Below, in pieces: positions 21,181 to 31,497 of a stretch of DNA of 64,000 nucleotides. Source of the stretch: Tetraselmis striata (lineage: Eukaryota > Chlorophyta > Chlorodendrophyceae > Chlorodendrales > Chlorodendraceae); NCBI GenBank assembly GCA_006384855.1, contig VCJN01002949.1, forward strand, positions 1 through 64,000. The letters are read 5' to 3'. Position 1 is the stretch's first letter. Every line of letters begins with the position of its first letter. The notes below the pieces were generated by a model that did not search any database, was not told where the DNA came from, and saw only the letters and a program-made list of their open reading frames with translations. The position numbers and the translations under genes were made by a program.

Positions 21181-21360
21181 CCGGGGCAGCGGGGCGCCGA
21201 CGCGCCGCGGCCGGGGCAGCGGGGCGCCGACGCGCCGCGGCCGGGGCAGCGGGGCGCCGACGCGCCGCGGCTGGGGCAGCGGGGCGCCCACGCGCCGCGG
21301 CCGGGGCAGCGGGGCGCCCACGCGCCGCGGCCGGGGCGGCGGGGCACCAACGCGCAGCAG
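21181..21360. repeat. GC-rich minisatellite, six 30-bp units
   Basis: Six head-to-tail units starting CCGGGGCAGCGGGGCGCC, the first three identical and the last most diverged. The 30-bp period keeps all frames open, which produces long Ala/Arg/Pro reading frames on both strands that should not be called genes. A TACCCTGCTG-type degenerate edge follows at 21360. Confidence 0.95.
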
Positions 21361-21899
21361 GGTAGCAACGCGCAACATGGAACGCAGTAGGCGGTTCACA
21401 TATGGTAGCAGAAAGTTGCGTGTATACCCGGAACATTTTGCGTTAAGATTCTGACCTATGACCTGAGTTCAGGTTATGATTAAATGGGGGTAGAGAGGGG
21501 GCATGGGTCCGGGGGGGGGGGGGGGGGGGTCACTTGATGTTAGGGGGTTCGAGCTCCATTTCATATGCGCGCTTCCATGCCGGCTCAAGCTCCAGTGTGC
21601 CAGTTCCTTGACAGTATTTATCCAGCGCCTCTGCGCAGGCCGCTCAATCGGCGGGGGCGGCTGAGGCGCCTTGCTTCACGGCGGCTGACGTCCCGGTACT
21701 GAAGTCATACCTCGCAACAGCGTCTCTCACCGTCGCTGTCGCTGCGGCTGTCGTCAGAGGGGTTGCCTTCCACAACCCCCGCGACAATGCCTTCGGCGTC
21801 GCTATCGGCGTCGAGAAGCTGGCGTAGCTCATGCTAGGTGCACATATGCGCGCAAGCATCTAAACGAATGCGCGTGTAGAAAGGATGAAGCACAGCAAA

Positions 21900-22814
21900 T
21901 CATAGTTTACACGTGGCCAGTGCGATACCCTCACCCCTTAGCGAATATCTAAGGACCCCCCCGAAGCCACCGTCGGTGGGTGCGCAAGGGGCGCACGCCG
22001 GAAGGGCGCCAATGGCGCCTTGAGGCAACCTGCGACTGAAATCGCTCAGCTGCTCTGTCGTCGGGTATAGCGGTTGTATCTTTGACTCAGTTAGCTCTTC
22101 CGAGTCGCCATCGTCGTAAATCACCTTCATCACCAGCTCCCTATCAGCCGGGTCTGCGTCCTCGTCATCCCATCTCTAGCCGACGACCTGGGTGTTGGAT
22201 GATACACACGGGTGGATGTCACATGTCGGCGGTGGGGCTATATATATATGGCGGGTGGAACAAGGTAGGGGGGGGGGGGGGGAGACTACATGTATGGCCG
22301 AGAAAGGTCCCCCGCGTCCCGAACGTCTTGGTTATAATAGCGCCCACGTGAAGCTCGGCATTCATCTCCTGCGCTGCCATGCTTGCTGCCAGGCCACCAT
22401 TAGATGACACCGAACGCCCCTCCCCTCCGCCGGGTGCGGGGCTCGCTGATTCGTTTCGGGGAGACGAGAGCGGCGGAGAGGCGGCGGGGCCGATGGGGGC
22501 GGCGACGGTATCGATGCACCCGGCGGCTCGCCCCGCATTTCGGTCTGACCGGGTCCGGACGGAGCAGAGGGGTTACGGCCGTACAGTGCAGCAACTACCG
22601 CAAAGCGCCATCATCACCGGCTGCGACAGGCGCGGCGGTGGACGGGGGCGACTGGGCGCATGCCCATCTGTGTGTCGTAGAACCGGGTCTTCGTGAAGCA
22701 GGCGCCACACGCGCAGCATCGCATTTTCTTGGTCACCTCTACCCAAGTCCCCTCGGAAGGCGTCTAGCCCTCCTTGCCCTCAAAAATACGGCGCTTGGAT
22801 TTGCGATGCCCGAT
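21900..22814 (-). pseudogene. Tudor/Agenet-like protein, copy 1 (dead)
   Basis: Paralogue of the gene at 24185-24712. The start codon is ATC (22814) where copy 2 has ATG, and a TAG follows 16 codons on. The conserved block H-V-G-A-I-I-T-K-T-F-G-T-R-G-T-F-L-G is present, but the splice donor after it has been lost. A second exon (about 22170-21900) after a CACCCAG acceptor supplies R-W-D-D-E-D-A-D and V-I-Y-D-D-G-D-S-E-E-L-T-E, the typical strand pair of Tudor/Agenet-like histone-reader folds. Poly(G) at 22267-22282 lies in the intron. Domain recognition is by pattern only. Confidence 0.55.
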
Positions 22815-23226
22815 GGCACACCACTACTCGGCGCCGGCGGCTCGCTGCGGCGGGGGTTGGTAGGGGCTAGTCACTGGCGCTCCGACGCTAGTGAGATGCA
22901 TGGTAGTAAAGTGTCCGTTGCGAGTCGTCACGGAGCTTGTATTGTGAGGCGTTGAAGTACAGCGTGGCGGGAGTCCCAAAGATTACGGGATTTACGGCTA
23001 ACCACGCGAGGCGCGATGCAGGCCCAATGTACTACGGGGACGGCACGACATGGTACTGGTATAAATTACGGAAGGCGGGCCAGCCGGGGACTTCATTGCG
23101 ACTACCGAGCCTATAGCAGAAAAGTGGCGATTACACGGTATATACAGCGATTACAAGCCCATTCCGTGGGAAAATCGCGATTACATGCCATTACAGTATA
23201 ATTCCGGGACAGTCTGGGAGGCTAGT
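22282..23226. repeat. 1-kb segmental duplication, copy 1
   Basis: Direct-orientation match to 24180-25163, sharing the Tudor-like gene body, its upstream region and a common right edge (ATTACAGT..., then GGGAG-CTAGTG). The upstream part includes matching CGATTACAAGCCCATTCCG strings. Copy 1 is the more decayed coding copy. Confidence 0.85.
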
Positions 23227-23339
23227 GTCTGGGTTGTCAAACATATCCATGCAGCAACGCCGCGCAGGTCGCGTCCTCAGTAGACAACACCCCACTACAG
23301 CGGAGCTGGGCTGTGTTCCTAGCAATAGCAATAGCAACG

Positions 23340-24005
23340 AGAGGCCCTCACCCAAGGATCAGCACTGCCACAGTCTCCGCGAAGTGCAAGTAGTCCTCGC
23401 ATGTCCGGTTGGCACACACCCCACTGCTTATGCCGGCCGACGGCAGCATCGGCCGGATTGGCCTGCCAAAGTCAGTGGTCAGGGTGACCAGCGCCATCCG
23501 CACGTCCATCTTCTTCATCTTGGGCCGCATATCCTGTGAGGGCACACACATACCGGCAACGCCCCTTGCGGCAGGAACCACTTGCGGGCAGCAACAAAAT
23601 GTAAAAGCTCACCTTCAGGGTGCCGACAAACTCCCAAAAGTCCTTGACTACCCCTAGCAGCAGTATGTGCTATCGGCAGGGGCCATAAGTCAACATAGCT
23701 AATATACAGCAGCCAATGCACAAATAGGGACATGCCCGAAGTGCCGGCTGTCGTCGGCACGATGCGCCATGCGCCGGCCTCCTTTGCCAGATACCGCATA
23801 TCTGCGCTAGACAGCTGCAGGCAATGCTGGGTTCGAAATCATCGTCGGCAGTCTTTCCCTGCGCTGCATCCATCACCACCATGCTCACGCCGTCTATATA
23901 GGCTTCGCAGTAAAGGGCGTCTGGACGGCAGACTCCAAAGTAGTACTTGCCTGCACCCGAAGCCGCCCCCGCCCATGTATGATCAACATAATCCACGGCA
24001 GTCAT
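23340..24005 (-). CDS. Fragment of an unrecognised multi-exon gene
   Basis: Three coding blocks follow each other on the minus strand with splice-like borders. Block 1 (24005 to about 23810) reads M-T-A-V-D-Y-V-D-H-T-W-A-G and K-Y-Y-F-G-V-C-R-P. Block 2 holds A-W-R-I-V-P-T-T-A-G-T-S-G-M-S-L-F. A short block V-V-K-D-F-W-E-F-V-G-T-L-K ends at an AAG/GTGAGC donor (about 23612). After a CACAG acceptor near 23537 comes D-M-R-P-K-M-K-K-M-D-V-R-M-A-L-V-T-L and C-E-D-Y-L-H-F-A-E-T-V-A-V-L, ending at a GG/GTGAGG donor (about 23351). The phases of the last two joins agree. The 3' part is cut off by the 1-kb repeat at 23226. I do not know the family. Confidence 0.4.
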
Positions 24006-24179
24006 ACGATATCTACATGCAGATACTTAACGCATGCACGGTCATACCTTTTTTCTTGTCCCTGCCCTCTGTGCTCTGTAGCAGACAGTAGGAGCAGCCG
24101 TGCCACGATGCATGTGTAGTAACGGGACGTCGGGGAAGGCAACATGGGTGGGTGGGCGGGGGGGGGGGGGGGGGGGGGG

Positions 24180-25163
24180 GCTACTTGGCCGAGAAAGCTC
24201 CCCCGCGTCCCGAACGTCTTGGCTATGACCGTGCCCACGTGAAGCTCGGCATCTATCTCCTGCGCTGCCATGCTTGCTGCAAGGCCACCATGAGACGAAA
24301 CCGAACGCCCCTTCCCGCCGGTGGGTAGTGCGGGGCTCGCTGATTCGTTTCGGGGAGACGGGAGCGGCGGAGAGGGAGGCGGGGGGGGGGGGGGGGGGGG
24401 CGGCGACATCATCGATGCATCATCTGGCTCGCCCCGCGTTTCGATGTGACCGGGTCCGGACGGAGCAGAGGCGTGACGGACGTACAGTGCAGCAGGGGCG
24501 CCATCACCACCGGCTGCGGCGGGCGCGGCGGTGTCCGGAGGCTCGGCGCACGCCTCCGTCCATCTCTGAGTGTCGTAGAAGTAAGTCTTCGAGACAGGGG
24601 CGCCGCACGCCTCGCAGCGCAATCTATTTATCGCCGCTTTCCAAGTCCCCGTGGCAGGCGTCCAACCCTCCTTGCCCTCCGGAATACGGCGCTTGGAGTT
24701 GCGACGCCCCATGGCACACCACTACTCGGCGCCGGCGGCTCGCAAGGGCGGGGGGGGGGGGGGGGGGTAGGAGCTAGTCACTGGCGCTCACGCTGCTGCG
24801 ATGCATGGTATAAAGTGTCCGCGGGACTTGCAGCAATTCAACCGGCGGTTTGAGGCCGTTGGCTGTTGCGGCGTCGTCACAGAGCCTGTGCTGAGGCGTT
24901 AAAGTACAATGTGGCGAGAGTGCCATACGTTACGGGTTGCCGCGCGAGCCGCGATGTGGGTACAATGTACTGCGGGGATGGCACATGCTATTGGCAGCCT
25001 TGGAATTACGGACCGCGGGCAGTCGGACACGCCAGTGTGACTACCGAGCCTAGCAGAAAAGTGGCGACTACACGGTAGATACGGCGATTACAAGCCCATT
25101 CCGTGGGAAAATCACGATAACGGCCCATTACAGTGTAATTACGAGACAATATGGGAGCCTAGT
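24180..25163. repeat. 1-kb segmental duplication, copy 2
   Basis: Direct copy of 22282-23226 about 1.9 kb downstream. It differs by indels and by several poly(G) runs (24159-24180 at its edge, 24381-24400, 24750-24767). Its right edge abuts a tyrosine recombinase relic. Confidence 0.85.
24185..24712 (-). CDS. Tudor/Agenet-like protein, copy 2, first exon
   Basis: ATG 24712 opens a 176-codon exon ending at CAA/GTAGCC (donor after 24185). The N-terminus is basic (M-G-R-R-N-S-K-R-R); residues about 33-54 hold a Cys-pair motif, C-E-A-C-G-A-P-V, with Y-F-Y-D-T-Q-R-W-T-E-A-C, a possible zinc site. A Pro/Ser/Gly-rich linker follows, encoded partly by poly(G/C), then H-V-G-T-V-I-A-K-T-F-G-T-R-G-S-F-L-G, the first half of a Tudor/Agenet-like barrel. 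The second exon seen in copy 1 is absent downstream, so this copy is truncated. Family-level inference only. Confidence 0.5.
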
Positions 25164-25164
25164 G

Positions 25165-25608
25165 ATGTAGGGTACGAGCCGGCACACGAGCCGGCAGCCG
25201 TAGGCATAGACGAGCCGGCACCGATGGTGCCGCGGTCCGCAATATCTAGGCGAGGTAGCGGCCGCAGGTAGACTCGGTGCAATCGAGAGGGGAGATGTCT
25301 TCCTCGTCGGTGCAAAACTCGGCGAAGAGACGAATCTTGCCTTCGTAGTTGGACTAGATACTTCCCGTGAGCGAGGTAGTCAGCATACGATCGAGCACCT
25401 TGGCGCCCCAATCGTCTGTGCCGTAGAGGGCCTCGAGCTCGCTCCGGGGAGCCTTTGCTTCGGCGTCGGCGATGAAGTAGGTAGGTGTTTTTGTGGTGCG
25501 GCGGACACGCCGGAACGCGCCGTACGCCGCTGCCGGGTTTGAGGGTGGCGCACGCCTGGTGGTGTCGAAAGGACCAGGGGCGGCACGAAGCTGATGCCAT
25601 GACGGCAT
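25165..25608 (-). pseudogene. Tyrosine recombinase N-terminal domain relic
   Basis: The minus strand reads Y-G-T-D-D-W-G-A-K-V-L-D-R-M-L-T-T-S-L-T-G-S-I, stop, S-N-Y-E-G-K-I-R-L-F-A-E-F-C-T-D-E-E-D-I-S-P-L-D, and R-Y-L-A, stop. This aligns with the core-binding domain of YR copy A (F-G-S-D-E-R-G-Q-R through F-A-E-F-C-H-D-S-E-N-I-S-P-L-E and R-Y-V-A-W). Both stops are TAG in frame. The gene is cut by the edge of the 1-kb duplication at about 25163. Together with 16133-16489 it shows an older YR subfamily. Confidence 0.65.
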
Positions 25609-26405
25609 GGTACAGTATCCGCAGACCTCGTAGCGAGCGTCGCGTGAGTACCGGGCTCGTCTAGCTGCCCGCGAGAGGCCACTGCGCTAACGGCGGGCGA
25701 AGAGGGTTAGCGCGGCCGGTCCGGGAGGCCGCGCCAGAAACGGGGAGTAGGTGTAGACTCGTGATGTGGGTTTTATAGGATAGAGCAGCGCTGGAGGGTT
25801 TGACCCGGCAAGGGTAAAGGGAAGACGACGGCTCGCGCATGAGGGTCAGCGGAGAGGGAGTCCCGGTCATGCCGACGACTTCAATGCAACGTTATTTGGA
25901 AGGCGTGCCCGGAGGCGTGTCCTCGAAACGCAGCTGCATGAGGTCGGCACGCCATAGCGCCCCATCATTCGGCCTTGTCGAGAGAAGGGGCCTCAACCTT
26001 CGCCTTGCCCTTACCAGGGTCCTTGATGGCGTCCTTTGCAAAGGTGGCTCGTGGCGCCACCGCCTCGCGCCCCGGGCGCTTAGTAGTCTTGAAGTTTTCG
26101 CGGCTGCCGTCGCCGCCGTCCCGGTCGCGGTCATTGCGCCTGAGGGCGCCGCCGAAGCGCGGGCGGGCCGACGTCTTCGCGGCGCTCGCGATGTTGGCGT
26201 CATCGTAGACGCGGTCCGTGAAATTGAAATTGAAATTGATTACAACGTGCTAGTTTGCTGCTCTCCACCGCCCAGACTGAGTTGCTCTTAAGGCCTGCCA
26301 TTTCTAACCATAGTAGGGAACACATATTATAGTGCAATTACAGCTCAGGCTTCCGGCCATCCTCTTTCGTTTCCAAGCCCCGCCTCCTTCCATCACGTGA
26401 TCCGT
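25609..26405. other. No gene recognised
   Basis: GC-rich sequence with overlapping Arg/Ala-rich frames on both strands. A short GAAATT triplet-pair repeat lies at about 26219-26240. Nothing with a recognisable domain. Confidence 0.4.
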
Positions 26406-26494
26406 AGCCGTGTTACCTTCGGATAACTACGGGTCGTCGCCACTACGAGCGACTACCGCTAATTCGCAGTACGGGGACTACGAATGCAGTACTC

Positions 26495-27178
26495 GCCCCA
26501 CCCCCGAAAATGTTATCATGTACATTGGCAATGCACCGGCACCGCGCAATCTTCGTTCGTCGTTCAACTTGGCTCCGCCTGCCGCCATCGATGAAAATAT
26601 CCCGCAGGTCGCGGCGCTGATCGCCACACCACGCCGGCTGTGGCGGTCCGCCGGCCTCGGCCGCGGTCCGCCGATGCTGCCTCCATCTCGCCCGCCTGAG
26701 CTCTTGCGGTAGTATCCCCAAGGGGGATACCTGGAGGGGGAAAGGCGGGCACCAACCCCCCCCCCCCCCCCCCGTCCGCGTGTCGTCGCTCCGTGGTCGG
26801 CATGCCGGTCCTGCTCGTCCGCGCGCCGCTCGCCTCCGCAGCGCGCCTCGTCGCTGTAGCCGCCCCTCCAGAGTCAGGCCGAGCTGGCCGCCCGCTGACT
26901 CCTCCCGCTGCATGGCTGCGACTCCCTCATGGCACTCCGGCTCCTGTCTCCTGGCCCCTGAGTCGCTGCCATGCCCGGCCTCTCCGCCCCCGAACGCCCG
27001 CCCCGCCTTTAAGTGCCGGGCTCCTGTCTCCTCGCGCTCGCCGCCCCCGCCCGTTCTTACGGGACGGCTGAGGGTTTCTCGGGTGTTCCGAACGGGTCGG
27101 CCGCAGGGCGCCGCCAAACACTCCGCTGTACTAGGCCGGGATTTGCTGAGTGATTCACATGTGGAACACATACGGGTG
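26495..27178 (+). repeat. Dispersed repeat R1, copy 1 (uninterrupted)
   Basis: Matches 43600-44889, where it is interrupted by a mini-LTR element. Shared landmarks are the conserved short coding block ending R-P-P-E-L-L-R-stop, a poly(C) run at the same place (26757-26774 here, 44446-44462 there), and the right edge GTGGAACACATACGGGTGG. Identity is high throughout, so neither strand is clearly favoured as coding in the right half. Confidence 0.85.
26506..26712 (+). CDS. Conserved short coding block in repeat R1, unknown function
   Basis: Open on the + strand to TAG 26710-26712. Two blocks are conserved as protein in the other copy: M-Y-I-(G/S)-N-(A/S)-P-(A/V)-P near the start and N-I-(P/S)-Q-V-A-A-L-I-A followed by W/R-S-A-G-L-G-R-G and S-R-P-P-E-L-L-R at the end. 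Many differences between copies are conservative or synonymous, which argues for past coding. The start is unclear; it may be a terminal exon. No family recognised. Confidence 0.35.
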   Translation, partial: ENVIMYIGNAPAPRNLRSSFNLAPPAAIDENIPQVAALIATPRRLWRSAGLGRGPPMLPPSRPPELLR

Positions 27179-27639
27179 GTCGGCTGCTCACGCGGCTGGC
27201 GAGGCCGCAGACCCCTCCTCCCCCGCCCCCAAAACGGCCACATACGCCGATGCACTCAAGCATCAAAAGCCACGCCACGGGAACCCCTCGGGATTCCCGG
27301 GACGCTCGGCCGACGCCCCACGCCCTAGTAGCCAGACGGCAGCCCCGGCAGGCACATGGGCGCCACAGAGTGGTCGCGCGCCAACGCCGACCGCGGCCGG
27401 CGCCCCACCCCACGCAGCGCCGGACCCCAGAAATACCACACAGGGCGGTCGCTACCCTACATAATGCCCTAAAATGCAAAGCCCCGATATCCCACCGACG
27501 CCTACGGCTCCACCATCAACCGACCCGGGCTCCGCTGGACCCTCTGCAGCCGCAGTTAGGGCAGCCCTAGCCGCCCCTCCCCGTCCAAACTCCGAGTCGA
27601 CGTGGGCCAGCGCACGCCGGCGGCCCCCAACAAGCGCAC

Positions 27640-27754
27640 GGAGTCAAGACAGTAGGGCATGTGAAACCCTAGTCAGGTTTGGCACCCATGTCTTGATTGC
27701 CCTAGCACATCTGCCCTACATGAACTAGGGTTGCCCAAAAAACGAAGCGTAGTG
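27640..27754 (-). repeat. TA-flanked repeat R2 (mariner-like), copy 1
   Basis: Reverse-oriented relative to 46723-46875 and 49859-50010. All three begin CACTACGCT at one end; here and at 46723 the end is preceded by TA. Shared interior: CCCTAGTTCATGTAGGGCAGATGTGC and GTGCCAAACCT. The opposite end is not recognisable, so copies may be truncated. Confidence 0.7.
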
Positions 27755-28042
27755 TACGCGCGTTACAAGCCCCGTATGAAACACTGAACGTGTACTAGTA
27801 CCATTCATGAAAGATTGGTGCCGCGGTACTGCAACACAGCCACTTGGCCTACATAGCCCCCATCTTTCACACTTTAACTAGTGGAACCTGAGCAGGTTGG
27901 CCAGGGGCGGGGCCTTCCCTGACGTTGGGTAAATACCAGGGTTGGGCATAAGTGATCCCTGGGTCGCTGATGTCATAACAGAAGTACTTATGACATAAGT
28001 ACATAACTAAGCGGCGCTTCGCGCCGGGGATCTGTGGAGGTG

Positions 28043-28942
28043 CCCCTACCTCTTGGGTTGAGCGTGGTGCGGCCGTGCGGGATGCGGGCCGCTTTTAGCC
28101 GGCTTGTCGTGTTGATCTTGTAATACTGTTGTTTCCGGGTAATAATGCTTTTAGCGTTAGATTTGTCAGTAATTTATTTTTCAAAAGAGACGTATTATTT
28201 TGTAAAACAGATTAAATCTGCAAGCCGCGTAAAAGCGGGCCGCTGACTACTGGTGTGCATTACAAAAAGGCCGGTACCCAACCCACCGCTAAAAGTCGTA
28301 TTAACCCAAAAAAAAAACAGCACTACAAGATCAGCAATACAGTACAAGCCGCCCACAGGCGGCCCGCATCCCGCACGAGGCCGCGCAGGTCGGGCCGGTC
28401 GTCAGGTCTACGGGGCGGGCACGCCGCGAATCGCCACGCCCGCCGCCTGTACCGGCACCGGACGCCGGACGCCGTCGTTCGACCGTCGCCCATCCGTCGA
28501 CGGACGCCGGGCCCCGGGTCGGCGGACTGCCCCCGCACCGCGGCGACCCCTTTTTACAGCATTATCATTTTACAGGAAATACTTGGACTACGTATATAGG
28601 TAAGGAATAGTCGCTGAATAGTCTCGCTTGCTGATTCAGCAGTAAAAACGCGCTGCGGTGCCGCGTTATTTTGGCGTTTTAGACGAATATATGACGTGCC
28701 TGGGCTAGAATACACGCGCATCCATTCAGAATCTTACCGTACAGGTACCAGTACCGTGAAATCAAACGAGCGAACACCGAACGTATGACGGTCCATGCGC
28801 GAAGCGCGTATGGGGGAGGACGGAGGACGGACGCCTAAAACTCCGTGATAAAACCGTATTGCAACCGGTATCGATTCTCACGTATTCCAGGCGATTTCGG
28901 ACGCGCCTCTTCTTTTCCTCCGCTCAACCCAAGAGGTAGGGG
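28043..28942. repeat. 900-bp interval bounded by perfect 22-bp inverted repeats
   Basis: 28043-28064 and 28921-28942 are exact reverse complements (CCCCTACCTCTTGGGTTGAGC...). The interval contains three tail fragments of the non-LTR family and a CG-dense stretch (28385-28560). No target duplication is visible outside the arms and similarity does not extend inward, so it could be a TIR element or two opposed fragments. YR element B starts 15 bp beyond the right arm. Confidence 0.6.
28069..28384. repeat. Cluster of non-LTR 3'-tail copies in both orientations
   Basis: 28069-28131 (+) and 28317-28384 (-) form an imperfect inverted pair sharing TGCGGGATGCGGGCCGC, AAGCCG and CAAGATCA blocks with the left arm of the RT element (8467-8506). 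Between them, 28249-28275 carries the TACTGGTGTG...ATTACAAAAAGG end. Confidence 0.65.
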
Positions 28943-28957
28943 AATTATCTTATGATT

Positions 28958-31383
28958 GATCTAAACTAGTTTATGGGGTTTCCATCCTTGACCTAACCGC
29001 TTTTTAGCTACAAGTGTTGCTCAGTGGTACGGGAACTAGTAACTGTTGTTGCGCCCTTGTTGGGTGCAGCACGAGTAGACATAAAAGCAGCCAGAACAGC
29101 TGAGCCTGCCATCTTCCAGTTTTCGCTGCGTTCCACGCAGCGATGTAAAAACTGTCTCGTAACCCGTTGCGAGCAAGGTCACCCCAGGTTGTTCAAGACC
29201 ACACCCGGCTCGCCACCCGAGTGTGATATTCTCGTCCGTACGTCCGTGCGTTACCATGTTAGATGGAGAAGAACCCGTCGCCGAGCCGACGTTGCAGTCG
29301 CTGAACGCAGATATGAGGGCCCAGTCTTCATTACTGCGAGAGCTGGCTACAGCTGTGGCACAATTGACGGCTCGTGATCGCGTTGATGTTGATGTTGATG
29401 GAGATGTCGATGTTGATGGAGAAGGGGCACATGGCTCCGGCTCAGGGCAGCGCTTCGCGGGACAGCCGACAGGCAGCGGGGGAGCCGCAGAGCGCCCCGA
29501 CTTGCTAGAGCTAGCCCAGAGCGGCCGTGTCGGAGCAAAATCCGTGAGTGCCGAGGATGATTACCTCGCGGTGCCAGAGCTATTGCAGAGAGCAGAGTCT
29601 GGTTACGAGGCCGTTCGACCGGTCAGCCGAGTGCCTGGACTTTTCCCTTTGAGCACCGACCTAACGAACGAGTACCTCAAGCAGGATGATCGGCGTCTGC
29701 CGGCCCAGGAGGAGTACTTGTGGATGTCGTGTTTCGGGGCCCACATGGCCGCCCTTTTCGTGTCGCTCGACGAGCTGCTACCTTACGTCCCCGCCACTAA
29801 CCAGGACTTCACCCCCTACCTCGCGAGAGCTCGGAATCACGCCGAGGCCATCGACAAGGCGTTTCGTTTTCGTCTAGCCTTCCTGCGGAAACTGAATGAG
29901 ATCAAGCGGGTGCACGGTGACCAAGGTGTTCTGGACGTGCTGCGAGCTCAGCATTTTCAGCCTGCTTCGGAGCATTTGGGCTCTGCGATTTTTGGGGACC
30001 TCATGAGGGACTACGAGCGTCGTGTCTTCGAGGCGACCGTTGTCAGCAGCGCCAAGGCGACCGCTACTTCTCGAGTAGCGGCTGCAGCTGCAGGTCGCGG
30101 GTGTGGGCGAGGACGTGGCGGCGGACGTGGACGTGGCCGCGAAGGTGAGCACGAGTGACGGTGTGGGGCGCCGCTCGTCGGAGCTGCAGGAGCCTTGCGA
30201 GGCCACCTTTCGGTGACCGCCGCAAGACGCACCCTTGCAGCTCAACGGCGGGATGAGCGCCTTGTGTCAGGACCTGACCCCCCCACCTTACAGACTTCAT
30301 TTAGACCTTCCTCGGTGCGGCGCTTCTTACAGCTACAGCCGAGTGCGGCTCAACCATCCGCACGCCTGCACATGGCGGCTCAACCATCCGCCTTTCTTAC
30401 AACCCCATCTCTGCGTTCGTCGGTTGTTACACTACGTGTTACAACCGGTTCGCAACGACCAAGTTTCGCGCGTGTACGTTACGCACGTGACAGGCGCTAT
30501 GAGCGCGAAGGGCGCGCGGGGCGGCCCTCTTACCTGAACCTAGCCCCGCAAACCCGTACTGGAGCTACTGCAAACCCGTCCAGCAACTACCGGCCAACCG
30601 CCGGGAACCTAACCGTTGCTGCCGAGTACTTTGCGAACAGTAGCCGTGCCGGTGGAACTCTGTCAGTAAAACGACGCACTTACGTAATTGACGAGCCCGC
30701 AGCTATCGCTCCATGGGCTGCGTCACTGCGATCTCGACTGCATGACGCGTTCGGCTCAGACGAGCTAGGCCAGCGGACGCTCGACCTGCTCTCCAGCTCC
30801 CTCAGCGCTCAGACCCTCAAGAGCTACGCCGGCAGGTTGTCTCAGTTCGCTGAGTTCTGCCACGACTCCGAGAACATCAGCCCGCTGGAAGCGACTACTG
30901 CTACTGTTGTTCGGTACGTTGCCTGGATCGGGGAGCGAGGGCACATCGCAGCTAAATCGCTGCAGCCCTACCTGTCTGCCATCAACACCTTCTTCGAGCT
31001 GCACAACCTCGTCCCGATCGCCAAGGACAGCCTACACCTCACTTCGGCAAGACGTGGGTTAATGTTGCGTCAGCGCCGACTGGACGCTGCCCCTTTGCGT
31101 GTCCCTCTGCCTGCGGATGTAGCTTACCGCTTCGTCTCAAAGGCCGAGCTAATTGTGTCTGCTCCTTACCCAGAGTCCCACCTCGACTACCGAGCCCTCT
31201 TGGCCTCGGTTGTCAACTTCCTGTTCTTTGCCAGGGGCCTTACTGGCGTCTTCCTGTCGAGTGCAAGATGTGCATGTCGACACCTACAACATCACCTTGC
31301 AGATCTACCGCGAGAAGGGTCGCGCTGGCCGGCGGGGACCCGGCGACCTGCGCGTACTTCTCCTTCCAGTGTCCGAGCACCCT
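28958..31383 (+). mobile_element. Gag-YR retroelement copy B, 3'-truncated
   Basis: Begins GATCTAAACTAG like copy A and is collinear with it through gag and most of the YR. Homology ends at 31383 inside the YR. The following 114 bp are unrelated and lead into the 5' LTR of the Ty3 element, whose insertion or a linked deletion probably removed the rest. In-frame structure is gag-TGA-YR with no other stop up to the frameshift near 31250. Confidence 0.8.
29256..30158 (+). CDS. Gag-like protein of YR element B
   Basis: ATG 29256 to TGA 30156-30158, 300 codons. Collinear with the copy A protein, with the same acidic start (M-L-D-G-E-E-P-V), helical block and C-terminal RGCGRGRGGGRGRG box. It is longer because of an expanded Val-Asp/Gly repeat (GATGTTGAT units, about 29380-29420) in the linker, and an additional N-terminal segment. 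The stop context is GAG-TGA-CGG-TGT and the frame stays open after it. Confidence 0.65.
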   Translation: MLDGEEPVAEPTLQSLNADMRAQSSLLRELATAVAQLTARDRVDVDVDGDVDVDGEGAHGSGSGQRFAGQPTGSGGAAERPDLLELAQSGRVGAKSVSAEDDYLAVPELLQRAESGYEAVRPVSRVPGLFPLSTDLTNEYLKQDDRRLPAQEEYLWMSCFGAHMAALFVSLDELLPYVPATNQDFTPYLARARNHAEAIDKAFRFRLAFLRKLNEIKRVHGDQGVLDVLRAQHFQPASEHLGSAIFGDLMRDYERRVFEATVVSSAKATATSRVAAAAAGRGCGRGRGGGRGRGREGEHE

Positions 31384-31391
31384 CACTATGA
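30159..31391 (+). pseudogene. Tyrosine recombinase of YR element B, frameshifted and truncated
   Basis: Open in the gag frame from the codon after TGA. It retains the core-binding domain and reaches the F-A-R-G-L-T-G active-site Arg block, after which an extra T near 31250 (GCGTCTTCCTG against GCGTGTCCTG in copy A) shifts the frame. The Lys block is still readable in the shifted frame, then homology stops at 31383, so the HxxR, Trp and Tyr parts are missing. The linker codon that is TAG in copy A (12366) is CAG here. Confidence 0.75.
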
Positions 31392-31497
31392 GATTCAGAT
31401 GTGACGTAAATGTGCCCTACTGGTGACGCACGACGACATACGGGGACGATACGGGACGGACGAGGGACGTGGATTTCATACCCAGTAGCGACGACTA

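Noticed and set aside
21181-21360. CRISPR-like array
   Set aside because: The units are contiguous with no spacers, and the genome is eukaryotic.
21086-21436. Ala/Arg/Pro-rich frames on both strands
   Set aside because: The 30-bp minisatellite keeps every frame open; coding on both strands in several frames shows it is an artefact.
26443-27255. 270-codon minus-strand frame in repeat R1
   Set aside because: The + strand has a conserved short coding block in the same place, and the long minus frame crosses the poly(C) run; nucleotide identity between copies is too high to show coding on the minus strand.
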